A DNA stretch of 64,000 nt from Silene conica (taxonomy: Eukaryota; Streptophyta; Magnoliopsida; Caryophyllales; Caryophyllaceae): assembly GCA_029255685.2 (NCBI GenBank), contig CM055316.2, positions 69,641,237 to 69,705,236 of the forward strand, written 5' to 3'. The translations under genes and the position numbers were made by a program. Positions 10,520 to 21,971 of the stretch are shown one piece after another. The stretch's first letter is position 1, and each line of letters begins with the position of its first letter. Under the pieces are notes generated by a model that was not told where the DNA came from, did no database searches, and saw only the letters and a list, made by a program, of their open reading frames with translations.

Positions 10520-10727
10520 AAAAATGATGAAGTTCGTTAATTGACTCCCAAATAATTAAAATATGACTTGTTGTTTGAATTTGACATAGATGTACATTTT
10601 GAATAGAAATATATTGATACAATATGAAATGTTAATTTAATTCATGTTTACTCTTTCCCATTTAAGCAATATAGTTAGCATGTATTTCGTTAATTATTTT
10701 ATGTACGTATTATTCCCGTATAATATA

Positions 10728-11011
10728 CTTCTTCCGTTTAAATCCAAAGTGTATATATGTTTTTTGCACAAATATTAAGAAAGATGCTAAAAAACTATTA
10801 AAAGTACAATTGAAAATATGTTGGATGTTTTTTTTATTAATTTAAATGTGTGATGGTTGATTAATGGTAGGTCATTTAATGACATTTTATGTAAATAAAT
10901 GTTGTCCATAAGGACACTTTAGTCATTTTCTTTGCTTTATTAGGAAAGTGGTAGTTTGGATATGGATGAATTAAAAAGAAATATGTGTAGTTTGGATATG
11001 AATGGAGAAAG
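10728..11011. mobile_element. Stowaway-like MITE, 284 bp, left arm
   Basis: Left end CTTCTTCCGTTTAAATCC and right end, read in reverse, CTTTCTCCATTCATATCC, with TA on both sides (10726-10727, 11012-11013). The related right arm lacks it. Confidence 0.65.
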
Positions 11012-11195
11012 TATAAGTTTGATAATATGAATCTTATTTAAGTCGTGATTATTTCTTTTCTCGATTGAACCATGTGATTAGAATATAATTTAATATTTAG
11101 TTCTTATAGGTTATTTAGTTCTGTATGAAGTATATGTTAATATAATATGAGATTATAACCAATTCTCAAGTTCTTATCGTATGTATTAGATTTAG

Positions 11196-12624
11196 GATCG
11201 GGTGAGAACGATTATACGGTGCATACGGTGAGAACGAGTCACGTCCGTTGGATTAAAACACAATCAACGGTTAAGAAATACCCACAACCCACATTCTAGA
11301 TAGATTTTTTGACGGAGTAGATAATTTTTTTTTTTTACCTTTGTACACAAACTTAGATACATTCTTTTACGGAGTAAATACTTTTTTTTTTTTTTTTACC
11401 TTTTTACGTAAACCTATATACATTTTTTGACGGAGTAGATACATTTTTGTTACTTTTTTACGTAAACCTAGATACATTTTTTGACGGAGTAGATACATTT
11501 TTTTTTTACTTTTTTTACATAAACCTAGATACATTTTTTGAAGAAGTAGATACATTTTTTTTTACTTTTTTTACATAAACCTAGATACATTTTTTGAAGT
11601 ATTAGATACATTTTTTTTTACTTTTTTACGTAAACCTAGATACAGTTTTTGACGAAGTAGATACATTTTTTTTTACTTTTTTATATAAACCTAAATACAT
11701 TTTTTGAATGAGTTGATACATTTTTTTTTACTTTTTTTACATAAAGCTAGATACATTTTTTGAAGGAGTAGATACATCTTTTTTACCTTTTTACGTAAAC
11801 CTAGATACATTTTTTGACGGAATAGATACAATTTTTTTACTTTATTTTACATAAACCTAGATACATTTTTTGAAGGTGTAGATACTTTTTTTTTTTACTT
11901 TTTTTGAAGGTGTAAAAAATGTATCTACTCCTTAAAAAATGTATCTAGGTTTATGTAAAAAAAGTAAAAAAAAATTTACTTTAATTTTTAAATATATTTT
12001 ATAATCGTATAGGTATGTGTTTTTTTCATCTAGGTGCATGTTTTTTTGGTAGAGCAATCTCTTATGCTGAAACCTATGACTTAATTAACAATTATAATAA
12101 ATAATCTAGTAACCCCAAACACAAAATGTCGAGGCATGTTAATTAACTTTACAAACCCGTCATTTCTAATTGCCAGTTAATAGTTTCGCGCCAAAGTTTC
12201 TTAACGTTTTCAATACACAGAGCGATCGACGAGAAAGTCAAGCACAATTTAGGAGCCAGCCCATCCACATGAGTAAAAAGGCGAGGATTCTCTTTCCTAA
12301 TAGGGAAGGTACGCGATTGGGGAAAAAGAGATGTAGCTTCCTTCATCCTTCATCCTATTGTGATTAGATGTATAAATGTATTTCGACTCATCTCATTCTC
12401 AAGCATTTTCTATAGCTTCGAGGAAGAGCCTGAGAGACAAAAATGGGGAAAAACTTTCCGAGAGGATTAAATCAATGGTTGAGGCGTGTTAATAATTGCA
12501 AAATTGGAGAGAGACTGAGTGTTTGGTTGTTTATTTAATGAAATCTGGTTCCTCCATCTTATAATAAATCAATGGTTGAGGCGTGTTCTCACCGTATGCA
12601 CCGAATGATCGTTCTCACCGGATC
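11196..12624. mobile_element. TIR element ~1.43 kb carrying a minisatellite
   Basis: Left end GATCGGGTGAGAACGATTAT and right end, read in reverse, GATCCGGTGAGAACGATCAT; each continues into CGGTGCATACGGTGAGAAC. The inside is mostly a minisatellite (11296-11970) plus 600 bases of unassigned sequence. No transposase and no clear target duplication; a Mutator-like derivative is possible but not shown. It sits in the left arm of the inverted duplication only. Confidence 0.7.
11296..11970. repeat. Minisatellite, ~58-bp unit, about 10 copies
   Basis: Repeated unit built of TAGATACATTTTTTGACGGA, then GTAGATACA, a T-run, TACTTTTTTAC and (G/A)TAAACC. The last unit (about 11917-11970) is inverted relative to the rest, so the array ends in a foldback. 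It lies inside the TIR element. Confidence 0.88.
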
Positions 12625-12628
12625 TCAA

Positions 12629-12631
<3 letters not shown>

Positions 12632-12674
<43 letters not shown>
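12632..12674. repeat. (TA)n microsatellite
   Basis: About 21 uninterrupted TA units just outside the right end of the TIR element. Confidence 0.95.
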
Positions 12675-12676
<2 letters not shown>

Positions 12677-12799
12677 CAATATTATAATTTAGTAATTAAT
12701 TATCATCGGTTCCTTCTCCGTAAGTTTCTTATATTGGTATAGTATCTTATGAGATGAAGTATAGTCTCCTTAAGGAAATTCATGTGTTGATGCATGCAT

Positions 12800-13610
12800 A
12801 GTTACATATTAGGACGATATGTGTTAAGTTCACCTCTGGACCTAATACGTGTTTCGTGTCGGGATATGTGTTAAGCTCACCTCTGAACTCATTACGTGTT
12901 TTGTTTGTGGCGTATCGGGATATGTGTTGAACTCACCTCCCGGACCCGGTACGTGTATGGATGTGGTGTGTCATGATATGTGTTAAGCTCACCTCTAGAC
13001 CTGGCACGTGATCGGTTGTATATTGGGATATGTGTTAAGCTCACCTCTGGACCCAGTGTGTGATAACTGTGTATTGGGATATGTATTAAGCTCACCTCTG
13101 GACCCAATACTCTGTGTGGTAAAAAGATATGTGTTAAACTCACCTCTGGACGCATTACTTGTGTATATATGTGTATATTGGGATATGTGTTAAGCTCACC
13201 TCTGGACCCAGTGTGTGATAACTGTGTATTGGGATATGTGTTAAGCTCACCTCTGGACCCAGTGTGTGATAACTGTGTATTGGGATATGTATTAAGCTCA
13301 CCTCTGGACCCAATACTCTGTGTGGTAAAAAGATATGTGTTAAACTCACCTCTGGACGCATTACTTGTGTATATATGTCGGGATATGTGTTAAGCTCACC
13401 TCTGGACCCGATATTTGTTTGTAGTGGGTATGTTTTAAGCTAATCTCTGGACCCATTACTTTAGTGTGTATTGAGATATGTGTTAGGCTCAACTCTAGAC
13501 CCATTACTTGCGTGTGATGGTGGGATATGTGTTAAATAAGCTAACTTCTGGACCCTTCACTTGAGTTTGTTGTGTCTGGATATGTCATAAGCTGACCGCC
13601 GGACAAGATA
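12800..13610 (-). repeat. Stem-loop repeat array in LTR, left arm
   Basis: About 15 units with the core GGATATGTGTTAAGCTCACC then TCTGGACC, the reverse complement of the units at 32666-33164. Sequences on either side of the core are complementary within a unit but differ between units: GTATTGGG...CCCAATAC, TCGGG...CCCGA, GTATCGGG...CCCGGTAC. Part of this array is a recent local duplication (13155-13361 repeats sequence from 13000-13155). Confidence 0.88.
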
Positions 13611-14379
13611 CTGAGTAGTTATATCGTTTTCATATCATGTTAAATATGTTACGTTGATTTAAATCGTATGTTAATCTATAGCATGATTAGTTCAAGTATA
13701 GCTAGCACATGATTATTGATTGAATTGTATGCATAACATGATTTATGATTGAATTTACACATGTTTTCTTCTATATTATTCCTATATGCCTGCTTACGTG
13801 TTTTCTGAGGAAAAGTAGCTGAGAGAACCTCGAGTTACTCACCACTGACTATGACATACATGTTTTATGTATAACAAGTAGGTGATATGAGAATTCGACT
13901 GAGAGCTAGGGAGAGATTTTGCACACCGATATGACTACACTTCTATATAGCAGATGTGCATATAGACTGTGACTACGATATAGAAGTGTAGTCATGTCGA
14001 TGTGCAACTTCGCTCCCTAGCTCTCAATCGAATCCCCATATCAGCACCTACTTGTCATACATGAAACATGTATGTCACAGTCAGTGGGAAGTAACTCGAG
14101 GTTCTCCCAGCCACTTTTGTCAGAAAACACGTAAGCAAACATATAGGAATAATATACAAGAAAACATGTGCAAATACAATTTTAAATCACCTGAGGCATA
14201 CAATTCAATCAATAGTCATGTGATAGCTATATTGTACTTGAATTAATCATGCAATAGATTAACGTACATACGAGTTAAATCAACGTAGCACATTTAACAT
14301 GATATGAAAACAATATAACCACTCAGTATCTGGTCCAGCGGTCAGCTTAAGAGCTTAAGACATATCCAGACGCAACAAA

Positions 14380-15510
14380 CTTGAGTAATGGGTCCAGAGG
14401 TGAGCTTAACACATATCCCACCACCACACACAAGGTATTGGGTCTAAAGGTGAGCTTAACACATATCCTAATACAAACAAATATCGGGTCCAGAGGTGAG
14501 CTTAACACATATCCCAACATACAAACACAAGTAATGGGTCCAGAGGTTAGCTTAACACATATCCAAATACACAGCTATCGCACATTGGGTCAAGAGGTGA
14601 GCTTAACACATATCCCAATATGCAACATCCGATTACGTGCTAGGTCCATAAGTGAGCTTAACACATATCCTGACACGCCACATATATACACGTACCAGGT
14701 CCAGAGGTGAGCTTAACACATATTCGGATAAGTCATAAAGGTAACAACCCAACCCGCCACTGTCGTAACACAAACCCAATAAGATGGATGTGCACTTTTG
14801 GGCCTATTATTTGTCCTCACTTAAGCCCAAAAGCACAAGGCCTTGTTACTAAGTGGTGGGTGAGGGTTATTATAAACATATCACAACCTTCACATTCTAC
14901 CGATGTGGTACAAATCTCCACACAATCTCATATTTTCCCCATGTGGGACAACTTTCCTCTCCTTGGCCATGGGGTGTTACAAACTCCCCCACTTAAAGAA
15001 CACAACGTCCTCGTTGTGCCTCAAACTTGCCGTAGCCAAGCCCAGAATCCTGCCTCGCTAGGTGGGTGACCCAGATACTCCCGACCACAGGGTCACCACA
15101 CGGTTGTAGGGTCGCTCTGATGCAATTTTGTAACAACCCGACCCGCCACTGTCGTAACACAAACCCAATAAAATGGGTGTGCACTTTTGGGCTTATTATT
15201 TGTCCTCACTTAAGCCCAAAAACACAAGGCCTTGTTACTAAGTGGTGGGTGAGGGACTGAGGGCTATTATAAACATATCACAAGCCTCACATTTTACCAA
15301 TGTGGGACAAATCTCCACACAATCTCATATTTTCCCCATGTGGGACAACTTTCCTCTCCTTGGGGTGTTACAATAAACAAAACATGTAATGGATCCAAAG
15401 GTGAGCTTAACAAATATCTCATCATGCGACAAACACACATGAGTAGGGTCCAGAGGTGGGCTTAACACATATCCTAACATGCAACACGTATTAGGTCCAG
15501 AGGTTATCCT
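14380..15510 (+). repeat. Stem-loop repeat array in LTR, right arm (split by a TRIM)
   Basis: About nine units with core GGTCCAGAGGTGAGCTTAAC then ACATATCC, mirror of the left-arm array. Complementary flanks again vary, for example GTATTGGG with CCTAATAC. A TRIM (14740-15372) splits the array. Confidence 0.85.
14740..15372 (-). mobile_element. TRIM (miniature LTR element), 633 bp
   Basis: Two similar LTRs of about 243 bp (14740-14981 and 15129-15372) enclose a 147-bp internal part with no coding capacity. The internal part has the GCTCTGATGC primer site region near 15113-15123 and a purine-rich tract (CTCCCCCACTTAAAGAACAC, read on plus) near the other LTR. Flanked by ATAAA on both sides (14735-14739, 15373-15377). 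Same family as the element at 49151-49703. It has more differences between its LTRs than that copy, so it is older. Confidence 0.85.
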
Positions 15511-15711
15511 AATATGTAACTATCCATGCATCAACACATGAATCTCGGTACGGAGGCTATACTTCATCACATATGATACTATACAGATCTAAGAATCTTA
15601 CGGAGAAAAAAAATCAATGATAATTAATTCCTAAGTCGTAAAATGGGAATATGTAATTCATACGATAAGAACTCGAGAATCGGCTATAATCTTATATAAT
15701 ATTAACATATA

Positions 15712-15801
15712 CTACCTCTGTCCCAATGGGATGTTTACACTTCTTTTATTTTGTGAGGGGAAAATAAAAGAAGTGTAAACATATCACTGGGACGGAGGGA
15801 G
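15712..15801. mobile_element. Stowaway-type MITE, 90 bp
   Basis: Left end CTACCTCTGTCCCA and right end, read in reverse, CTCCCTCCGTCCCA; the arms pair over about 40 bases, so the element is nearly one hairpin. TA flanks on both sides. It is in the right arm only. Confidence 0.85.
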
Positions 15802-16110
15802 TACTTCATACTGAACTAAATAACTTATACGAACTAAATAAAAATTTATATTCTATAACATATATTCTATACGGAAATTAATAAGCATACGAATTAAATA
15901 ACAAGTATATTCTAACCATACAGTTCAATTGAGAAAATAAATAATCACGACTTAATATAATTTCAAATTATACGACATGTGTTTTATATGAGAATTAATA
16001 CGTCGTAAAAAAACTAATGAATCGCGAGTTAATTTTATGATTTATTCGGGAAAGGGTAATCAAGACTAAGATAGTATATGTATTTTATAGATATACTAAA
16101 ATAACGTATA

Positions 16111-17063
16111 GTGAACAAAAGTATAAGTCAGTTATATTAAAAACTCGAACCTTTATTACAATTGCTCATTTCATCTCAAGCCATCTAATTTCTTAATTTA
16201 TAATAACGCACTAAGGTAGCAACTCACAATTGGGCGTTTTTTGACACTTTTTTGGGCTTTTTTCGACGCTTTAGCAATGCCATTTTTGTTTTCGACGTTC
16301 AAAAAGCGTGGGCAGTTGGGGCGTCAGGATAATTTGGCACTTTATAGCGTCACCCTTGCTGACGCTTTAAGGTGTCAAGAGGCCCGACACTTTAAGCGTC
16401 ATCATTTACCTACGCTTAGTTGCGTCGTAATCTTAAAATTTCTCAACGCCTTATCTACATTAGAAAATTTCCTTACTACTCTCAGTATTTTTGTCAAAAT
16501 GATTAAATGAACTCATATAGATTATTCGATGACATCATAAGTCGTGTGTAAACAACATTAATTTGACAAGATTATATGCGAAACCAAATTTTATATCATA
16601 AATTAAAATTGCATTGTCAAATTACATGCTTTTAAAATTCAAAAGAACTATTGTACTATGTAATTATTACATCCGAAGAAGAGAAATGTTTGCTGACATA
16701 ACAAAACCTCCATATCCCGCATAACAAAACCGCTTGCATTCTCAATCCGTTGTCGTTCATCACTTTGGCCAGGCTTGTGATCTCGAGATACAACAATTGC
16801 TATAAGAACGTGTTTCTTTATGAAACTTCAGGTCCAAAACAATAAAATATATCCCCTTTAGAAAAGACCACCTTATTCACTTGAAACTCAAATGCGGTTT
16901 AAAATTGCAGCTGTGAACTTCTGGAAACTAACCTTTATATGTAAACTTGTTAAATTATTACACCCCTTTAAAAACTTTGAACTTCAGATCAAAGTTATAA
17001 TATAGACATATCGTCCTATCTTCATAAAATAAAATATATTGGAACTTCAGACCCAAAATAATA
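16111..17063. other. AT-rich intergenic, no gene seen
   Basis: No coding sequence supported. 16240-16420 is rich in GACGC/GCGTC words in both orientations, which looks like a degraded transposon end region, but no pair of termini could be defined. The 89-codon frame at 16241-16510 has no recognisable family. Confidence 0.5.
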
Positions 17064-17154
17064 CTCCCTCTTACCCATAACAAATGTCCCATTTGTAGAA
17101 TATATGAGTGGAGTATTTTAATCAAATGGGACATTTGTTATGGGTAGGAGGGAG
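17064..17154. mobile_element. Stowaway-type MITE, 91 bp
   Basis: CTCCCTCTTACCCATAACAA at the left is matched in reverse at the right (arms of about 33 bases), flanked by TA at 17062-17063 and 17155-17156. Confidence 0.88.
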
Positions 17155-17700
17155 TATGATATCTTTTTCCTTCAGAATTTGTTCACATATTTTAAACTTC
17201 CGTTCTAATAATATAAAGAACTAATAAGTTTTAACATACACATATAGCATAATATATAGACATACGTCCACTAAGAGCAAGAATAGACATACGTCCACTA
17301 AGAGCAAGAATAGACGAAAGGGACAATACACAGATGCCACGTATACATGAAGTTCGTTTTTCATGTATAACCTTTTTCATAATGAATCATTTATTGAGAA
17401 TATTAATACATGATATACATATTAAAAATGGTATATAATCCGTTAATAATTGTAATATGAATATGAGTTATATGATACATATGTACCTGGATCAGGTGAG
17501 TAATATAATAAGATTTGATATAAACCTCTTGATTATCATAGCTGATTGATTTCACACCTAATTGATTGTACGATATAATAATAAATGGGTCGTATCCGAG
17601 ATAGAAATAAGAAGAAGAAGAATGGTTAGAGATTCGTGCTGATAACGTGTTGTGAAATAAAGACAAGAGAGAAATGTAGAGAGAAAGTAAGGGAGACAAA
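17155..17700 (-). mobile_element. Possible Ty1-copia LTR end
   Basis: Read on the minus strand, CAACACGTTATCAGCACGAA (around 17634-17653) and the preceding CTCTCTAC-rich tract resemble the 5' LTR-leader junction of plant Ale/Retrofit copia elements. A 26-base direct repeat (ACATACGTCCACTAAGAGCA...) occurs near 17262 and 17287. No coding part or second LTR was seen; old and broken. The assignment is from memory of the motif. Confidence 0.35.
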
Positions 17701-17704
17701 AATG

Positions 17705-19857
17705 TATTGGCTTCGGGGAAACCTTGTCCAAGTAAAAGAAAGCCTTATCTTCTTCATTCTGGACAAGTCTAGAAGCATAATGAGCAAGATCATTAAACTT
17801 GGTTAGTGAAGGCTTGTACAGAGAGATCTCTTTGTGTCAAATCCATGAATTCCTTGAGCCTTTTTCGTCTAAGCTCCTTAGGATAGAACCTAACCTCAAC
17901 TAAGTTCCTGAATCGATCCCAACCAAAGCCATTCTCAAGAATAGAGGTAGGACCAGTCATAGTCCACCATCGATCTGCTTCCTTAACCAAAAAGTGAGAG
18001 GCCAACTTCACCTTGTCCCCTTCCTGGACATCATACAAAGAAAGGTTCTTCTCCATCTCCGGAACCACTCAGATAGGGCCACCGGATCAACTTCACCACC
18101 ATAAGTTCTAGTATTATTCCTTGCTAATAGCTACCATGTCTTTCAGCTTCAGGTGTAGGATTGACTTATTGATTCTGTTGATTCTGTTGGTTTTGGATGA
18201 TGTGCGTAAGAGCTTGTAGAATTACGTTATAGCCATTCCTTGGAGGAGCCATCTTCAGGTCAAGAGATAGGGAAACTTGTTAGAACCTAACACATAGCAA
18301 TCACAAACAGACTACAACATAATATCCTAATTCTACCCACCTTAACCAACTCTCAATTCATTATTTGGAGGTCAAGTTGTTTACATTGGGGTACATAACG
18401 TGCGTCGGGAGCAGTTATGCTCTGATACCAACTGTGACACCCTCATATTTAGCGTAAGAGTAAACATAAAATTCTAAGTAAAAACTGCAAGGATATGTTT
18501 GTAATAAGTTCATTTGGAGGAAAATACGAGGTTTTCAAAACCTGAACCTGTTATAATTATATCCAAATAAGGTGTCAAACATACAAGGTCCAAAATAAAT
18601 ACAACCAAGAGGTAAGGGAGACATATGTCCCTAGAATAAGCAAGTGTATACAATGTATCAAGTTTCTACAAAGTGGAAACCATATAAAGGTCCCAAGGTT
18701 GTCATCCGCTCGCTAGCTCGTCATGTACCCAACATATGCTTCACAAACCTGTCATTCGCATTTTAAACAAACACGAATGCCACAGTCAGTGGGGAGTAAC
18801 TCCGAGTTCTCCCAGCCACGAAATGCCATATTAATATAACATGAACAACATAAGAGGATGTATATGATCAACACATAGTCCAGGCACACAAGTACCAAAC
18901 CAATATGTCTATCATGTGATTAATCAACGAAAGAACCACATATAACCTAGCATGTGAGTTCTAGACCAACTCATACTATGCTATCATGTGAATCCAGGTA
19001 ACAGTGCATCCAAACTCTATCAACTATAACAGCTTGCATCTCACCGTGCATAATTCATAGAATCACCATACAAGAGAGAACATAGTTATCTAAACATTGA
19101 TACACGGATACAACACCATGTCTAAGACTCATGATACCACACATAAGTAACCTTGGATACAACACCAAGTCTAAGACTCATGATACCACACATAAGTATC
19201 CTTGGATACAACACCAAGGCTAGCTAAGTTCCGACTGACACACGGACACAACACCGCGCCAAGACTCATGATACAACAGATGAGTACCCTTGGATACAAC
19301 ACCAAGGCTAGCTAAGTTCCGACTGACACACTCATAAAAAAACCGCGCCAAAACTCATGATACAACACATAAGTACCCTTGGATACAACACCAAGGCTAG
19401 CTACGTTCCTATTGACACACGGATACAACACCATGTCTAAGACTCATGATACAACACATGAGTACACTTGGATACAACACCAAGTCCCTAACAAGACGCT
19501 AGGACACCATCCTAGCATGTGACAGTCTCTACATAAGTATTTTCAACTGGCCAACAACAAAATCCTCAATATCAATGATAACGAACCACTAATATATATT
19601 CAAGTAACCAACTAACATTATCCGTTATCATGCCTTATCAACTAATATCAATCAATATCAATCATCAATAAGTATTAACCAATATCTTATATTAGCAAGG
19701 GTAAACATCCAACATGTGAAGTCATCCAATACAACCAACCTTTAATATAGAAGTGCATAACATGTTAAATAGCTAAAATATCGACATAGCTAACATTAAA
19801 GCAATGCAACATACTTACTTCAGGCATCCGAATGTTTACCCTCGACCCAAGTCCCGC
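17705..19857 (-). mobile_element. Tekay-like Ty3 relic with gag part, primer site and LTR
   Basis: Minus-strand relic. A gag part lies at 17793-18068 ([33 protein letters not shown]), closely related to the gag of the whole element at 31887-42439. The initiator tRNA-Met primer site lies at 18420-18430, and an LTR starts with TG at 18433. The LTR holds the shared motif (18775-18820) and a stem-loop array (19095-19490) and stops where the Athila composite begins (19858). Broken and older than the element at 31887-42439. Confidence 0.8.
19095..19490. repeat. Tandem array with GGATACAACACC hairpin units
   Basis: Units of roughly 95 bases containing CTTGGATACAACACCAAG and CACGGACACAACACCGCG, followed by an ACTCATGATACAACACAT word. 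The short arms on either side of ATACAACA pair in most units: CCTTGG with CCAAGG, CGG with CCG. It lies in the LTR of the relic at 17705-19857. Confidence 0.82.
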
Positions 19858-20751
19858 TGATAAGGGTAAAGTCGTCACCCAAAATCAAAGTAATCCTTAG
19901 GATACTACTAACTAATAGCTAGCGGTAAGAAAGGTATCGAATCCACAGGGAGGCGGTAATAAATTGTTTGCTAAAGTAAATAAGTCTTAAGGTAACAATT
20001 GGGTTGTTTTTGTTGTTTTTGTTTTCTAATTAACTAATTGCAAGATAAGTAAATAAAGATGTAAACAAGTATTAAGAAAGATCTAGGGATCAAGTTCACA
20101 TAGGCAATTATCCAGGGGAATGAGATTTAACTAATTTAATTGAGCAAAATTATTATTTAAGATCTTATGTCTGGTCGGTATTCATATAATCTTTTAGATC
20201 TAAACCTAACATGCGGTCGCTATAATTAGGTCAGTCTATTCAATTGTTGTGGCCTATCTTAGTCTTAATCTACGGTCGGATTTAAGACTAATTTGTGAGA
20301 CTAATTAACTAATCTTGGCCAGTAATTAATTAATCAGATTTAAGACAACAATAGAACAATAATAATAAGCAGTTTAACAATTAAACATCATTAAAGTTTG
20401 ATTCCCCCTTCTAATCACCTAGATCCCTTTTCACCCTAGAAAAATAAATTAGCTACGCATGGCTTGGGATTCAACTACAACAATATTGATTGAAAACATA
20501 ATTAATAAAGCAATAAACTAAGAACGAGAATAACTGAAGAACAATAAAGTAGTGATTAAATACCGTAAATAGGAGAACAAGATCCGTAGGCAATTGCTAA
20601 ATAATAATCTAGAGAGCTACTAGTAATAATTAGGCTTTTAGAGTAATAAAAAGCGTATCTAACAATAGGCTACGAAGCCTTTATTTATAACAAATTACTA
20701 AACAATTTATGGAAACATTTGCTAAAAACTTATGGAAACCCGGACAGAAGA

Positions 20752-20843
20752 AGGCACTCGACCGAGCATCCAGTGCACTCGATCGAGTGTTGGTGGCACT
20801 CGATCGAGTGTTGGAGGCACTTGATCGAGTGCTCCTCCTTGTC
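20752..20843. repeat. Palindromic CACTCGATCGAGTG cluster in LTR
   Basis: Four units; the clearest are perfect palindromes CACTCGATCGAGTG separated by 7-bp GGTGG/GGAGG-type spacers. On the element's minus strand they lie about 60-155 bases upstream of a TATA box (TTATAAATA near 20690), so they sit in the LTR promoter region. Confidence 0.85.
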
Positions 20844-21971
20844 AACACGATTCCTTGTTTATCTAATTTCCTTTGGCAATCTTCCTCGATTCTTGCTTAA
20901 CTTCCTATTTCTTCGCCTTGCCGACTCCGCAGTACTCATGTAATCTTCTTTAAACCTCTGGAATGTATCCATCTGCATCAGAAACACCAAAATGCGGGAG
21001 TATCGACATTTATAATAAAAACGGCATATATGACATGGATTAGCGCACAAAACCGTAACAAAAGTATACAAGGGAAGGCATAAAGATGTATATAATTATG
21101 ACTCATCAGTTGCCAATGTCAAGATCAAGCCTAATAGGTCCAAATTTCATCCCTCACTTACTATGTCAAGACATCCCCATATTTGCAAAAATCCCGTCGA
21201 TAAATGTGATTCAAATAGCTATAAAGCATTAAAATTGGAATATGCAAGAGGAAAACAGTATGAGATTCAAGCAAAGCACGTCATCATCAAATTCATCATC
21301 ATTTTATTCAAACTAAACTATATGCAAAAACAAAAAGATTGAATGCAAATGCAATCCCTCCCCCAAGCTAAACTTCACATTGTCCCTAATGTGAATCATA
21401 GAGAAAAATAAATAACAAGTTTAATAGGAAAGGAGGACTAAAAAAAAGAAATGCAAAAATTGAAAAAAAAAAACATGCTAGATTATCAACCCTCCCCTAA
21501 GCTAGTATCAAACAATCATGTTCATTATGTGAATTATGCATACTAACTCTATAATCAATTAATTTCAGCTAGAAAAATAATTATTCACTTCATGAGATAA
21601 ATTCCAATTCGGAAAAATTGGAATTAGGTTGAGTGAATGATTGATTTCTAGAGAAAAATAAAGAAAGTAGTAGATGTATGAATACTTACTTTGATAATGA
21701 AGACTTGAGGTAGGAGTAATGAGGTAGAAGAGATGGAAGGAAGAATATATCCGTCAAAGAGGAAGAACAAAATAGAAAAAAAGAGTTTAGATTTGTAATT
21801 CTGCAACCGTTGAGCACCATTGCAGCTGCCCCGGTCGGGGCGGTTCACCCCGGACCCCCGAGGTGGATGCAAATGAGCTCCCCGCGATTTTCTTGCTTTT
21901 CTTTCTTGATGATTTGCTTTTTTTTCTTTAACCTGCATATTAGTCTTCCAAATAATATCTATCTAACATTA

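Larger units (their letters stand above)
9082..13965 (+). mobile_element. Tekay-like LTR, old, plus strand, with nested insertions
   Basis: The LTR starts at TATAACACCCCGATATTTCGG just after a polypurine-like tract. It is interrupted by a TIR element (9234-10519), a Stowaway MITE (10728-11011) and a second TIR element (11196-12624). It then holds a stem-loop repeat array (12800-13610) and the shared LTR motif (13811-13868). It stops at the centre of the inverted duplication, before a normal LTR end. Old and broken. Confidence 0.65.
10560..16110. repeat. Large inverted duplication of a Tekay-like LTR (centre about 13,970)
   Basis: The left arm (about 10560-13960) and right arm (about 13985-16110) are reverse complements once later insertions are set aside. 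Anchors: the AACCAATTCTCAAGTTCTTA region near 11160 against 15660-15680; the GTGTTGATGCATG region near 12785 against 15525; the stem-loop arrays; and the shared LTR motif at 13811-13868 against 14062-14115. Around the centre, GACTACACTTCTATAT and ATATAGAAGTGTAGTC flank a spacer of about 30 bases. Divergence between arms looks like 15-25%. Left-arm insertions (a Stowaway and a TIR element) differ from right-arm ones (a TRIM and another Stowaway). Confidence 0.82.

Noticed and set aside
11367-11555. Frame with repeated MYLLRQKMYLGLRKK, looking like a cationic peptide repeat
   Set aside because: It is the 58-bp minisatellite read in one frame.
16208-16420. CACTA-like start near 16210 with GACGC subterminal words
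   Set aside because: No matching opposite terminus, no 3-bp duplication and no transposase; too little to call an En/Spm element.
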